Below are positions 49,091-58,240 of a DNA stretch of 64,000 nucleotides, piece after piece. The translations under genes were made by a program, and so were the position numbers. The notes below the pieces were generated by a model. The model did no database searches and had not been told where the DNA came from. It saw nothing but the letters and a program-made list of their open reading frames with translations. This stretch comes from Cellulomonas sp. NS3 (lineage in GTDB: Bacteria; Actinomycetota; Actinomycetes; Actinomycetales; Cellulomonadaceae). Position 1 is the stretch's first letter. Each line of letters opens with the position of its first letter. The DNA lies in assembly GCF_024757985.1 (NCBI RefSeq), contig NZ_CP103289.1, positions 2,418,001 to 2,482,000 on the forward strand, given 5' to 3'.

Positions 49091-49132
49091 CAGCGCCCCG
49101 CGTGCGCCGACTTCGGCACGCGCGGGGCGCTG
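49091..49132 (-). terminator. rpsD terminator
   Basis: A 12-base perfect stem (cagcgccccgcg and complement) extended by an imperfect inner stem, centred on gccgacttcggc. It lies 23 bases past the rpsD stop. No U-tract. Confidence 0.75.
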
Positions 49133-49155
49133 AGGTGCTGCGATGCGTGCGGCTG

Positions 49156-49782
49156 TCAGCGCGCGTAGTACTCGACGACGAGCTGGACCTCGCAGGTCAC
49201 GGGGACCTCGGCGCGCTTGGGCGCACGGACCAGGACGGCGCTCAGCTTCTCGAGCTGGACGTCGAGGTAGCCCGGGACGGCCGGCAGGACGTCGCGGTGC
49301 GCACCGGCGGCGGCGACCTGGAACGGCACCGTGGCCTGGCTCTTGGGCTTGACCTGGAGGGTCTGGCCCGGCTTCACGCGGAACGACGGGCGGTCCACGA
49401 TCTTGCCGTCGACGAGCACGTGGCGGTGCACGACGACCTGGCGGGCCTGGAGGATCGTGCGGGCGAAGCCGGCACGCAGGACGAGCGCGTCGAGACGCGT
49501 CTCGAGGTTCTCGACGAGGGCCTCACCGGTCAGGCCCGGGGCCTTGCGGGCGTCCTCGTACGCACGGGCGAGCTGCTTCTCGCGGAGCGCGTACTGCGCA
49601 CGCAGGCGCTGCTTCTCGCGGAGACGGACGGCGTAGTCGGACTCGGTCCGGCGGCGCGCGCGGCCGTGCTCGCCCGGGGGGTAGGGGCGCTTCTCGAAGT
49701 GCTTGACGGCCTTGGGCGTCAGCGCGAGGCCGAGGGCGCGCGAGAGGCGCACCTGGCGACGCGAGCGGGTCACACTGCTCAC
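49156..49782 (-). CDS. rpsD: 30S ribosomal protein S4
   Basis: A 208-residue primary 16S rRNA-binding protein. Starts VSSVTRSRRQVRLSRALG; the S4 RNA-binding domain includes LETRLDALVLRAGFARTILQARQVV and GKIVDRPSFRVKPGQ. It lacks the zinc cysteines of some S4 proteins. The open frame extends ten codons upstream, but an AGGAAG lies eight bases before the GTG used. As in Streptomyces, rpsD stands apart from the alpha operon and sits between alaS and rarA. Confidence 0.96.
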   Translation of the reverse strand: MSSVTRSRRQVRLSRALGLALTPKAVKHFEKRPYPPGEHGRARRRTESDYAVRLREKQRLRAQYALREKQLARAYEDARKAPGLTGEALVENLETRLDALVLRAGFARTILQARQVVVHRHVLVDGKIVDRPSFRVKPGQTLQVKPKSQATVPFQVAAAGAHRDVLPAVPGYLDVQLEKLSAVLVRAPKRAEVPVTCEVQLVVEYYAR

Positions 49783-49974
49783 AGACGTACTTCCTGTCGT
49801 TGTAGACGTCACACCCGACGCGGAGGACTCCGGCGGGGTGGGGCCGACCTTCGGTGCGCGACCCGTGTCGGACGTGCGGCTAAGGCCCCAGGTGGTCGTC
49901 CGGCTCGTCGGGACGGCCCGGTCCCCCCGGTCTCCCGGAGCGCGCCACGCCGTCGCCCGCCGGGCAACCTGTAC

Positions 49975-50004
49975 AGACTAGCGGGTGCGCGGCGGTGCTC
50001 CCAA
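49975..50004 (-). promoter_or_regulatory. Candidate rpsD promoter preceding a long leader
   Basis: Minus strand: TTGGGA-N18-TAGTCT, just past the rarA stop. It would leave a 5' leader of about 185 bases (49783-49968) before rpsD, without a gene and GC-rich with several short complementary runs. S4 often represses its own mRNA, so the leader may be regulatory. Confidence 0.45.
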
Positions 50005-50010
50005 CCGCGG

Positions 50011-51537
50011 TCAGCCGTCGCTCGCGAGGATCGCCCGGATCCGTTCGAGGCGCTCGGTCACCGACCGCTCGAAGCCGCGGTCGCTCGGCGTGTAGTACCG
50101 CGTCCCGACGAGCTCGTCGGGCAGGTACTGCTGCGCGGCGACCGCGTGCGGGGCGTCGTGCGCGTAGCGGTAGCCCCTGCCGTGGCCGAGCTCCTTCGCG
50201 CCGGCGTAGTGCGCGTCGCGCAGGTGCTCGGGGACCGAGCCGATCCGGCCCGCGCGCACGTCCGCGAGCGCCGCGTCGATCCCCGTGTACGCCGCGTTCG
50301 ACTTCGGCGCGGTGGCGAGGTGCACGACGGCCTCCGCGAGGATGATGCGCGCCTCGGGCATGCCGATGAACGCGACGGCCTGGGCCGCGGCGACGGCGGT
50401 CTGCAGCGCGCTCGGGTCGGCCATGCCGACGTCCTCCGCGGCGGCGATGACGATGCGCCGGGCGATGAAGCGGGGGTCCTCGCCGGCGGCGATCATGCGC
50501 GCGAGGTAGTGCAGCGACGCGTCGACGTCCGAGCCGCGCATCGACTTGATGAATGCGCTGATGACGTCGTAGTGCTGGTCGCCGTCGCGGTCGTAGCGCA
50601 CCGCGGCGACGTCGATCGCGCGCTCGACGGTCGCGAGGTCGACGACGGCGGGCGGTGCTGCGGCCTGCGGGTTCGCCGCGCCGCCGGCCTCGGCGTCCTC
50701 GGGCTGGGCGTCCTCGGCCCGGGCGTCGTCCGGCGCGGCGGAGTCGTCGGGCGCAGCGGCGGATGCTGCCGGCTCCGCGGGCGCCGCCGCGTCCGGCGCA
50801 GGCGGCGCGGGCCGCTCGTCGTGGTCCGCGAGCGCCGCGCCGGCCGCCGCCTCGAGGATCGTCAGGGCCTTGCGCGCGTCGCCGCCCGCGAGCCGCAGCA
50901 GGTGCTCCTCGGCGTCCTCGTCGAGGCTGACCGCGCCGCCGAGCCCGCGCTCGTCGAGCACGGCGCGGCGCACGAGCGCGCGGACGTCTTCCACACCGAG
51001 CGGTTGCAGGGTCAGCAGGAGCGAACGGGACAGCAGCGGGGAGTTCACCGAGAAGCTCGGGTTCTCGGTGGTCGCCGCGACGAGCGTGACCCAGCGGTTC
51101 TCGACGCTCGGGAGCAGCGCGTCCTGCTGGGCCTTGGTGAAGCGGTGCACCTCGTCGATGAACAGGACGGTCTCGCTGCCGTCCCCCGCGAGCCGGCGCC
51201 GGGCGTCGTCGATCACGGCCCGGACGTCCTTGACGCCCGCGGTCACCGCGGACAGCTCGACGAAGCGCCGCCCGGACGTCGCCGCGATGAGGTAGGCGAG
51301 CGTCGTCTTGCCGGTGCCGGGCGGCCCCCACAGCACCACGGAGCTCGGGGCGGCACGCCGTGAGCCCTCTCCCCCGGGCTCGACGAGGCGCCGCAGCGGT
51401 GAGCCGGCGACGAGCAGGTGCGCCTGCCCGGCGACCTCGGCGAGGGTGCGCGGGCGCATGCGCACCGCGAGAGGGGCGCCGGCGGAGACCGTCGGGAGCC
51501 CCTGCGCGGTCGAGCTGACCGCGTCGAACAGGTCCAT
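50011..51537 (-). CDS. rarA: Replication-associated recombination protein A (RarA/MgsA AAA+ ATPase)
   Basis: A 508-residue clamp-loader-like AAA+ protein acting at stalled forks. N-terminal [16 protein letters not shown], Walker [10 protein letters not shown], Walker [11 protein letters not shown], sensor [18 protein letters not shown]. The C-terminal tetramerisation region is [22 protein letters not shown]. Between the AAA lid and that region lies a 60-residue insert (about 250-310) of Ala, Asp, Glu and Pro only, not present in ordinary RarA. ATG start. Divergent from the MMPL gene. Confidence 0.95.
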   Translation of the reverse strand: MDLFDAVSSTAQGLPTVSAGAPLAVRMRPRTLAEVAGQAHLLVAGSPLRRLVEPGGEGSRRAAPSSVVLWGPPGTGKTTLAYLIAATSGRRFVELSAVTAGVKDVRAVIDDARRRLAGDGSETVLFIDEVHRFTKAQQDALLPSVENRWVTLVAATTENPSFSVNSPLLSRSLLLTLQPLGVEDVRALVRRAVLDERGLGGAVSLDEDAEEHLLRLAGGDARKALTILEAAAGAALADHDERPAPPAPDAAAPAEPAASAAAPDDSAAPDDARAEDAQPEDAEAGGAANPQAAAPPAVVDLATVERAIDVAAVRYDRDGDQHYDVISAFIKSMRGSDVDASLHYLARMIAAGEDPRFIARRIVIAAAEDVGMADPSALQTAVAAAQAVAFIGMPEARIILAEAVVHLATAPKSNAAYTGIDAALADVRAGRIGSVPEHLRDAHYAGAKELGHGRGYRYAHDAPHAVAAQQYLPDELVGTRYYTPSDRGFERSVTERLERIRAILASDG

Positions 51538-51663
51538 GGCGCCGAGCCTACGCACCGTCGCCGACAGCCCCGGGACGGCGGCGGGCCCGCACCGGACCCG
51601 CGGGAGCCGTCCGCGCACGGGTCCGGTGTGCGGTCGCGCGCGCGTTGCTGCGATGCTGACGCC

Positions 51664-53898
51664 GTGTTCGAGAGCCTGGGCCGCGCGGTCGCCCACCACC
51701 CCCGCCTCACGGTCGCCGTCTGGCTCGTCCTCACGGTGCTCGGCTTCGGCCTCGCCGTGGTGGGCGTGCAGGGCGAGAACCTGTTCGAGCGGCTCTCGAC
51801 GGGCGAGCCCGCGGTCCCCGGCTCGGACAGCTCGCGCGCCAACGAGATCCTGCAGGACTCGGACGAGCGCGGCGCGAGCCTGACGCTGGTCGTGCGGGGC
51901 GTGGACCCCACCACGGAGGGGGTCGCGGAGGCGCTCGCGCCGGTGCACGAGGAGCTCGCGGGCATCGAGGGCGTCGCGTCGGTGATCGACCCGCTGGTCC
52001 TGCCGGAGGGCGCGGCGAACCCGGCGGCGGCGCCGCTGATCGCCCAGGACGGCAGCGGCTTCCTCGTCGTCGTCGAGCTCGAGCCCGGGCTGGGCGAGGT
52101 CGCGCAGGACGAGGCGCTCGGCGCCGTGGAGCGCACGCTCGACGGCGTCCCCACGGCGCTGGAGCCGGTCTCCCCCGGGGCGAGCGGGCTCGTCGGGGGG
52201 ACGTCGCTCATCGTCGAGGCGATCACGAGCCAGGTCGAGGAGGACCTCGCGACGGGCGAGACGATCGCGCTGCCCGTCGCGCTCGTGATCATGGTCCTCG
52301 TCTTCGGCGGGTTCCTCGCGGCCTCGATGCCGATGGTCGGCGCGATCGCGTCGATCGCGGGCGGGCTCGGCGCGCTGCTCGGCTTCTCCTACGTGCTCGA
52401 CCTCGACTCGTCAGTCGTCAACGTCGTCACGATCCTCGGCCTGGGGCTCTCGATCGACTACGGGCTGCTCATCGTGTCCCGGTTCCGCGAGGAGCTGCAC
52501 CACCTCGTCGACGAGGACGGCGGGGCCGGTGCGCGCCGGCGACGCGGCGACGGCGCGGTCGTGACCGCCCTGACCCGCACGATGTCGACCGCGGGGCGCA
52601 CGGTCGCGTTCTCGGCGGTGACGGTCGCGATCTCGATCGCGGGGCTGCTCGCGTTCCGGCCCGACATCCTGCGGGCGTTCGGTGCGGCGGGTGTCGCGGT
52701 GATCGTCGTGGCCGTCGCGACGGCGCTCACGCTCGTGCCGGCGATGCTCGTGCTGTTCGGGCGCCGGCTCGTGCGCCCCGGGCTCGTCTCGCGCGTCCCG
52801 GGGCTGCGGGGGCTGCTCGCCCGCACCGCGGACGTGCAGTCCGAGGAGGGCGTGTTCTCGCGGCTCGCGACCCGGGTGCAGCGCCACCCGTGGCTCGTGA
52901 TGCTCGGGTCCGTGGTGCTGCTGGGGGTGCTCGCGCTCCCGCTCACGCAGCTCGAGCTGCGCAACTCCACGACGCAGCTGCTCCCGACGGGCACGACGCA
53001 GCGCGAGTACGTCGAGGCGCTCGCCGACGACTACCCCGCGGCCTCGTCCCCGGGGGTCGTCGTGGTCGCCGAGACCTCGCTCGAGGCCGCCACGGCGTGG
53101 GCCGCGTCGATCGCCGAGCTCGACGACGTCGCGGCCGTCGACCCGCCGTCGCCGAGCGGCGCGCACGTCGTCATCGGCGTCCGGCCGGACACGACCGATC
53201 CCGGCGACGCGGTCGCGCGCGGCGTGGTCACCCAGATCCGCGACCTCGACGCCGACTTCCCGGTGCTCGTCACCGGTCAGGCCGCGGGCCAGATGGACTT
53301 CGCGGACTCGCTCGTCGAGCGCCTGCCCTGGGCCGCCGGCATCGTCGCCGCCGCGACCCTCGTGCTGCTGTTCCTGATGACCGGCTCGGTCGTGATCCCG
53401 GTCAAGGCGCTGCTGACGAACGTGCTGTCGATCGCGGCGTCGCTGGGCGTGCTCGTCTGGGTGTTCCAGGACGGGCACCTGTCCGGCCTCATCGGCTTCG
53501 TGTCGACCGGCGGCATCGAGACGTACGTGCTCGCGCTGGTCGTGGCGTTCGCGTTCGGCCTCGCGATGGACTACGAGGTGTTCCTGCTCTCGCGGATCAA
53601 GGAGCTGCACGACGCCGGGCTGCCCAACGACGAGGCCGTGCGCCTGGGGCTGCAGCGCTCGGGGCGCATCATCACCTCGGCCGCGGCGATCATCATCGTC
53701 GTGTTCGCGGGCTTCGTGGCCGGCAAGCTCCTCGTCATCAAGGAGGTCGGCTTCGCCCTCGCGGTCGCGGTCCTCATCGACGCGACGGTCGTGCGCCTGC
53801 TGCTCGTCCCGGCGACGATGACGATCCTCGGGCGCGCGAACTGGTGGGCCCCGGGCTTCCTGCGCCGTCTGCACGCGCGCGTCGGCCTGGATCACTGA
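51664..53898 (+). CDS. MMPL/RND-type transporter
   Basis: A 744-residue membrane protein with about 12 transmembrane helices in two halves. Each half has a large extracytoplasmic loop after its first helix. Both proton-relay motifs are present: [18 protein letters not shown] in the first half and [19 protein letters not shown] in the second. This is the MmpL pattern (lipid, siderophore or drug export); the substrate is not evident. GTG start 126 bases from divergent rarA; no partner MmpS or adaptor is near. Confidence 0.92.
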   Translation: MFESLGRAVAHHPRLTVAVWLVLTVLGFGLAVVGVQGENLFERLSTGEPAVPGSDSSRANEILQDSDERGASLTLVVRGVDPTTEGVAEALAPVHEELAGIEGVASVIDPLVLPEGAANPAAAPLIAQDGSGFLVVVELEPGLGEVAQDEALGAVERTLDGVPTALEPVSPGASGLVGGTSLIVEAITSQVEEDLATGETIALPVALVIMVLVFGGFLAASMPMVGAIASIAGGLGALLGFSYVLDLDSSVVNVVTILGLGLSIDYGLLIVSRFREELHHLVDEDGGAGARRRRGDGAVVTALTRTMSTAGRTVAFSAVTVAISIAGLLAFRPDILRAFGAAGVAVIVVAVATALTLVPAMLVLFGRRLVRPGLVSRVPGLRGLLARTADVQSEEGVFSRLATRVQRHPWLVMLGSVVLLGVLALPLTQLELRNSTTQLLPTGTTQREYVEALADDYPAASSPGVVVVAETSLEAATAWAASIAELDDVAAVDPPSPSGAHVVIGVRPDTTDPGDAVARGVVTQIRDLDADFPVLVTGQAAGQMDFADSLVERLPWAAGIVAAATLVLLFLMTGSVVIPVKALLTNVLSIAASLGVLVWVFQDGHLSGLIGFVSTGGIETYVLALVVAFAFGLAMDYEVFLLSRIKELHDAGLPNDEAVRLGLQRSGRIITSAAAIIIVVFAGFVAGKLLVIKEVGFALAVAVLIDATVVRLLLVPATMTILGRANWWAPGFLRRLHARVGLDH

Positions 53899-54029
53899 CG
53901 CGGCGCGTCACCCTCGCGTCGCGTCGGCCTCACGACCCGCGCGCCGGCGCCCGACCCGCGCCTGGCTGACCCGACGCGTCACCCGCGTGGGCCTGCCGGG
54001 CGCCGGACGACGCGGGTCAGGATCGACGG

Positions 54030-54395
54030 ATGATACGCCCGGCCCCCGTCGACCGCGGCGCGTACCTGCGGGCGCGGTGGCGTGCGCGTGCCGCGACGAC
54101 CGTCTGGGGGTGCGTGGCGGCGTACGGGGCCGCGGCGATCCTCGCGGCGGCGGGGTCGGACTCCGGGCTCGAGCGCGCCACGGCCGGCTGGGTGTTCTTC
54201 CAGCTGGGGCTCGTGCTGGTCCCGCTCGGATGGGCCGTCGTGCGGGCCTGGCGGCGGTCCGCCGCGCTGCGTCCGCTGCGGCTGCACACGGACGCCGGCC
54301 CGGGAGCGTGGGCGGGCGTCCCCGAGCTCGACGAACCCGCGACCGCACCGCACACCGGCCTCACCGGGCTGGCGGAGCCGCCGCGCCGGTGGTGA
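54030..54395 (+). CDS. Small hypothetical membrane protein
   Basis: A 121-residue protein with two hydrophobic segments (TTVWGCVAAYGAAAILAAAG; WVFFQLGLVLVPLGWAVV) in a 2TM arrangement and a polar C-terminus. ATG follows AGGA. Codon third positions look biased towards G/C as in coding frames, but an opposite-strand frame also exists. It stands between the MMPL gene and convergent aspS. No family recognised. Confidence 0.5.
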   Translation: MIRPAPVDRGAYLRARWRARAATTVWGCVAAYGAAAILAAAGSDSGLERATAGWVFFQLGLVLVPLGWAVVRAWRRSAALRPLRLHTDAGPGAWAGVPELDEPATAPHTGLTGLAEPPRRW

Positions 54396-54411
54396 CCGGC
54401 GCGGCGACCGC

Positions 54412-56184
54412 TCACTCCGCGGGCGGCGCGGCCTTCGGCTTCGCGTCGACGCCGGCCTCGCGGCGCTGGGCCGCGGTGATCGGTGCGGGCGCGCCGGTCA
54501 GCGGGTCGTAGCCGCCGCCCGACTTCGGGAACGCGATGACGTCGCGGATCGACTCCGAGCGCGTGAGCAGCGCGACGATCCGGTCCCAGCCGAACGCGAT
54601 CCCGCCGTGCGGGGGCGCACCGAACTGGAACGCGTCGAGCAGGAAGCCGAACTTCTCCTGGGCCTCCTCCTCGCCGATCCCCATGATCCGGAAGACGCGC
54701 TCCTGCACGTCGCGGCGGTGGATACGGATGGACCCGCCGCCGATCTCGTTGCCGTTGCACACGATGTCGTACGCGTACGCGAGCGCCTGGCCCGGGTCCT
54801 CCTCGAACCGGTCGAGCCACTCGGGCGTCGGCGACGTGAACGCGTGGTGCACCGCGGTCCAGGCGCCCTCGCCGACCGCGACGTCGTCGTCCTCGCCCGT
54901 GGGCTTGAACAGCGGCGCGTCGACGACCCAGACGAAGTTCCACGCGTCCTCGTCGATGAGCCCGCCGCGCCGCCCGATCTCGAGCCGCGCCGCACCAAGG
55001 AGCGCGCGCGCGTCCGACACCGTGCCCGCCGCGAAGAAGACCGCGTCCCCCGGGCTCGCACCCACGGCGGCGACCAGGCCCGCGCGCTCGGTCTCGGACA
55101 GGTTCTTGGCGACGGGACCGCCGAGCTCCCCGTCCTCGCCCACGGTCACGTACGCGAGGCCCTTGGCGCCGCGCTGCTTGGCCCACTCCTGCCACGCGTC
55201 GAACCCGCGACGCGGCGTCGCGGCGCCGCCCGGCTGGACGACCGCACCGACGTAGGGCGCCTGGAAGACGCGGAACGGGGTGTCCGCGAAGTACTCGGTC
55301 AGCTCGACGAGCTCGAGCCCGAAGCGCAGGTCCGGCTTGTCGGAGCCGTACCGCGCCATCGCGTCGGCGAACGTCATGCGCGGGATCGGCGTCGGGATCG
55401 TGTACCCGATGAGCTCCCACAGCGCGACGAGGATCTTCTCGCCGAGCGCGATGACGTCGTCCTGCTCGACGAAGCTCATCTCGACGTCGAGCTGCGTGAA
55501 CTCGGGCTGCCGGTCCGCGCGGAAGTCCTCGTCGCGGTAGCAGCGCGCGATCTGGTAGTACCGCTCGAGGCCCGCGACCATGAGCAGCTGCTTGAACAGC
55601 TGCGGGGACTGCGGCAGCGCGTACCACGAGCCGGGCGCGAGCCGCGCGGGCACCACGAAGTCGCGGGCGCCCTCGGGGGTCGAGCGCGTCAGCGTCGGGG
55701 TCTCGACCTCGACGAAGTCCTGGGCGTCGAGCACGCGGCGTGCGGCCTGGTTCGCCTGCGAGCGCAGCCGCAGCGCACGCGCCGGGGCGGGACGACGCAG
55801 GTCGAGGTAGCGGTGCTTGAGGCGCGCCTCCTCGCCGATCGTCTCGTCGAGCGCGGACGACACCTGGAACGGCAGCGGCGCCGACTCGTTGAGGACGACG
55901 ACCTCCCGCGCGACGACCTCGACCTCGCCGGTCGCGAGGTGCGCGTTCTCGTTGCCCTCCGGCCGGCGCCCGACCTCGCCCGTGACCTGCAGCACGTACT
56001 CGTTGCGCAGCCCGTGCGCGACCTGCTCGTCCCGGATGACGACCTGGGCGATGCCGCTCGCGTCGCGCAGGTCGATGAAGGCCACACCGCCGTGATCGCG
56101 CCGCCGGTCCACCCACCCGGTCAGGGTGACGGTCGTACCGATGTGCTCGGCTCGCAGGGAGCCGGCGGAGTGGGTGCGGAGCAC
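54412..56184 (-). CDS. aspS: Aspartyl-tRNA synthetase
   Basis: A 590-residue class IIb synthetase. The N-terminal OB anticodon-binding domain has [21 protein letters not shown]. The catalytic core has [17 protein letters not shown] and [22 protein letters not shown] (motif 2; shown only to the first 20 residues as landmark). The GAD insertion domain and motif 3 ([13 protein letters not shown]) follow. Ends with an Ala/Pro/Lys tail. GTG start ([16 protein letters not shown]); the much longer frame upstream is non-coding. AAGGA lies upstream. Confidence 0.96.
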   Translation of the reverse strand: MLRTHSAGSLRAEHIGTTVTLTGWVDRRRDHGGVAFIDLRDASGIAQVVIRDEQVAHGLRNEYVLQVTGEVGRRPEGNENAHLATGEVEVVAREVVVLNESAPLPFQVSSALDETIGEEARLKHRYLDLRRPAPARALRLRSQANQAARRVLDAQDFVEVETPTLTRSTPEGARDFVVPARLAPGSWYALPQSPQLFKQLLMVAGLERYYQIARCYRDEDFRADRQPEFTQLDVEMSFVEQDDVIALGEKILVALWELIGYTIPTPIPRMTFADAMARYGSDKPDLRFGLELVELTEYFADTPFRVFQAPYVGAVVQPGGAATPRRGFDAWQEWAKQRGAKGLAYVTVGEDGELGGPVAKNLSETERAGLVAAVGASPGDAVFFAAGTVSDARALLGAARLEIGRRGGLIDEDAWNFVWVVDAPLFKPTGEDDDVAVGEGAWTAVHHAFTSPTPEWLDRFEEDPGQALAYAYDIVCNGNEIGGGSIRIHRRDVQERVFRIMGIGEEEAQEKFGFLLDAFQFGAPPHGGIAFGWDRIVALLTRSESIRDVIAFPKSGGGYDPLTGAPAPITAAQRREAGVDAKPKAAPPAE

Positions 56185-56560
56185 GAGAGGGTCCTTCCGG
56201 GACGTCCAGGGGATGGCGCCGCGCGGGCGCCCGGACGAGTCTAGTGGGGCCCGCCCGGGCGACTGCCTCCTGATTCCTCGGGTGGGGCGGGACGGCCCGG
56301 GTCGGCGGCGTCGGGCGCCCGCGCGCCGTCGGTCGCTCCCACGCGCGGTGCCCCCCGCCGGCCACCCGGTTGCGGCGCCGGTGCCGCGGGGCGAGGCTCG
56401 GGGGATGGCGACCTCCGCGCGCGTCCCCGCTCCCGGGTCCGTCCGGGCTGCCGGTGCTCGCGCGCACGGCTCGGCCCCGCCGACGCCCCGGAGCACCGTG
56501 CCGTGGTGCGCGACCTCGCGCCCACGCACCTGAGCTGAGCGGCGCGTGCGACGGGGGGTG
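56185..56560. other. 376-base gene-free stretch between aspS and the MBL hydrolase
   Basis: Contains a possible aspS -10 box (minus strand TAGACT at 56238-56243, 54 bases upstream of the start; weak -35). The rest is Pro/Arg/Gly-biased GC-rich sequence without a credible gene. This is where many actinobacteria carry hisS; no remnant of it is visible. Confidence 0.5.
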
Positions 56561-57289
56561 TCAGCGGGCCAGGTACGGGTTGCGGGCGAGCTCGGCCGCG
56601 ACCCGGCTCGACGGGCCGTGCCCGGGCAGGACGACCGTGTGCGGCGGGAGCGCGGCGACCACGTCCCGCAGGGTCGCCGCCATGACCGCGTCGTCGCCAC
56701 CGGGCAGGTCGGTGCGGCCGATCGTCCCCGCGAAGAGCACGTCACCCGTGAGGGCCACGAGCTCGCCGCCGCCCTCGGGGACCGCGCCGAGCAGGTACAG
56801 CGTCGAGCCCTGGGTGTGCCCGGGCGCGTGCCGGGCGACGACGCGCACGCCGCCGAGCGCGAGCACCACGTCCGCGCTCCGGCCGCCCTCGCCCGCGGCG
56901 CCGCCGAACGTCTCGACCCGCGCCGGGCGCCGGTAGGACTCGGGCCGTGCGCCCGTCGCGGCGAGCGCCTGGGCGAGCGGGCCGCCCGGGTCGTGCGAGG
57001 CGCCGAGCCCGAGCGTGCCGAAGGGGTCGTCGAGCCGGTAGGCGTCCGCGGCGTGCACGTGCACCGGCACGTCGAACTCCTCGGAGAGCTCGGCCGCGTC
57101 CCAGGTGTGGTCCACGTGCCCGTGCGTCGCCAGCACCGCGACGCACCGCAGGCCGCGCCCGACCACCGCGTCGCGCACCGGACCGGCGACGCCCGCACCC
57201 GCGTCGACCACGACGCACGTGCCGTCGTCGCCCACCACGACGTAGCAGTTGGTGCCGAACACGGGGGCCACGACGGTGAGGATCTGCAC
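56561..57289 (-). CDS. MBL-fold metallohydrolase (glyoxalase II-like)
   Basis: A 242-residue hydrolase with the full binuclear zinc set: THGHVDH (55-61), [18 protein letters not shown] with the bridging Asp, and PGHG near the C-terminus. Closest to the hydroxyacylglutathione-hydrolase-like group (Rv2581c in M. tuberculosis), which sits next to the cyclophilin gene and relA in actinobacteria. The physiological thioester is unknown. GTG start; divergent from the cyclophilin gene. Confidence 0.9.
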   Translation of the reverse strand: MQILTVVAPVFGTNCYVVVGDDGTCVVVDAGAGVAGPVRDAVVGRGLRCVAVLATHGHVDHTWDAAELSEEFDVPVHVHAADAYRLDDPFGTLGLGASHDPGGPLAQALAATGARPESYRRPARVETFGGAAGEGGRSADVVLALGGVRVVARHAPGHTQGSTLYLLGAVPEGGGELVALTGDVLFAGTIGRTDLPGGDDAVMAATLRDVVAALPPHTVVLPGHGPSSRVAAELARNPYLAR

Positions 57290-57383
57290 GTCACCACGGT
57301 AGCGGCGGCGCTCCGAGACCAGACCGTGACCTTCGCTGCCCCGGCACGACGCGCCGCGTGGCGAACGCGTGGTGTCCCCTGCC

Positions 57384-57389
57384 TAGACT
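57384..57389 (+). promoter_or_regulatory. Possible -10 box of the cyclophilin-DUF349 operon
   Basis: TAGACT 68 bases upstream of the cyclophilin GTG. The -35 region is weak. Confidence 0.35.
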
Positions 57390-57457
57390 GTCGGAGGTCC
57401 AGAGTGCGACGCGGCAGGCCACAGCGTCAGCCGGTCGCCCGTCGTCGAGGAGTCTGC

Positions 57458-58240
57458 GTGTCGTCCAGCAAGCGCGAGCGTGAGTACGAGCGTCGCCGTT
57501 ACGAGAAGTGGCAGCAGCGTCAGGTCGCGAACCGCGAGCGTCGTCGCAAGCAGGTCGTCGCCGCGTCGCTCGTCGGTGTCCTCGTGCTCGGGCTCGGGGT
57601 CGTGTCCGCCGTGATCCTCACCCGCGACGACACCGCCGCGGACGCCGCAGCCACCGCGACCGGGTCCCCCGCACCCCAGGCGTCGGTGAGCGCACTGCCC
57701 GCCCGGACCGGCAATGGCGGCGTCGTCCCCGACCCCGCCGCAGCGGAGGCCCGGACGTGGACCGGCGCGGTCACGCTGAGCACGGGCGCGGTCGGGATCG
57801 AGCTCGACGGCGCCGCGGCCCCGCAGGCCGTCGCCAACTTCGTGACGCTCGCGCGCGAGGGCTACTTCGACGGGACGAAGTGCCACCGGCTCGTGACCGA
57901 GGGCATCCACGTGCTGCAGTGCGGCGACCCGACCGCGACCGGCACGGGCGGCCCGGGCTACACCTGGGGCCCCATCGAGAACGCCCCGGCGGACGACGTC
58001 TACCCCGCGGGCACCCTCGCGATGGCCCGCGTCGGCGGTAGCGGCGAGTCCATGGGCAGCCAGTTCTTCCTCGTCTACGAGGACTCGACCATCCCGTCCG
58101 ACGCAGCGGGCGGGTACACGGTGTTCGGCCGCATCACCTCCGGACTGGACGTGGTGCAGGCAATCGCTGACGGCGGGATCGGTGCCGACGGAACGGCACC
58201 GGCCTCCGACGTCATCATCGAGGGAGTGGAGACCCAGTGA
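57458..58240 (+). CDS. Membrane-anchored cyclophilin-type peptidyl-prolyl isomerase
   Basis: A 260-residue protein. A basic cytoplasmic start (KREREYERRRYEKWQQRQ) is followed by a transmembrane helix at about 34-56, a Thr/Ala/Pro linker, and a cyclophilin domain from about residue 100. Domain landmarks are VANFVTLAREGYFDGTKCHRL, NAPADDVYPAGTLAMAR, GSQFFLVYEDS and YTVFGRI. The Phe-His of the classical catalytic FHR appears as KCHRL. It probably folds proteins outside the membrane. GTG six bases after GAGGAG; GTGA overlap with the DUF349 gene. Confidence 0.93.
   Translation: MSSSKREREYERRRYEKWQQRQVANRERRRKQVVAASLVGVLVLGLGVVSAVILTRDDTAADAAATATGSPAPQASVSALPARTGNGGVVPDPAAAEARTWTGAVTLSTGAVGIELDGAAAPQAVANFVTLAREGYFDGTKCHRLVTEGIHVLQCGDPTATGTGGPGYTWGPIENAPADDVYPAGTLAMARVGGSGESMGSQFFLVYEDSTIPSDAAGGYTVFGRITSGLDVVQAIADGGIGADGTAPASDVIIEGVETQ

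Noticed and set aside
53897-53911. tgacgcg/cgcgtca palindrome right after the MMPL gene
   Set aside because: The loop would be a single base and there is no U-tract, so I do not call it a terminator.
53908-54348. Minus-strand frames opposite the small 2TM protein
   Set aside because: Arg/Pro-rich shadow composition, while the plus-strand frame has two plausible membrane helices.
56241-56525. 94-codon minus-strand frame in the aspS-MBL gap
   Set aside because: Pro/Arg/Gly/Ala-only composition, no ribosome site, no family; treated as non-coding.
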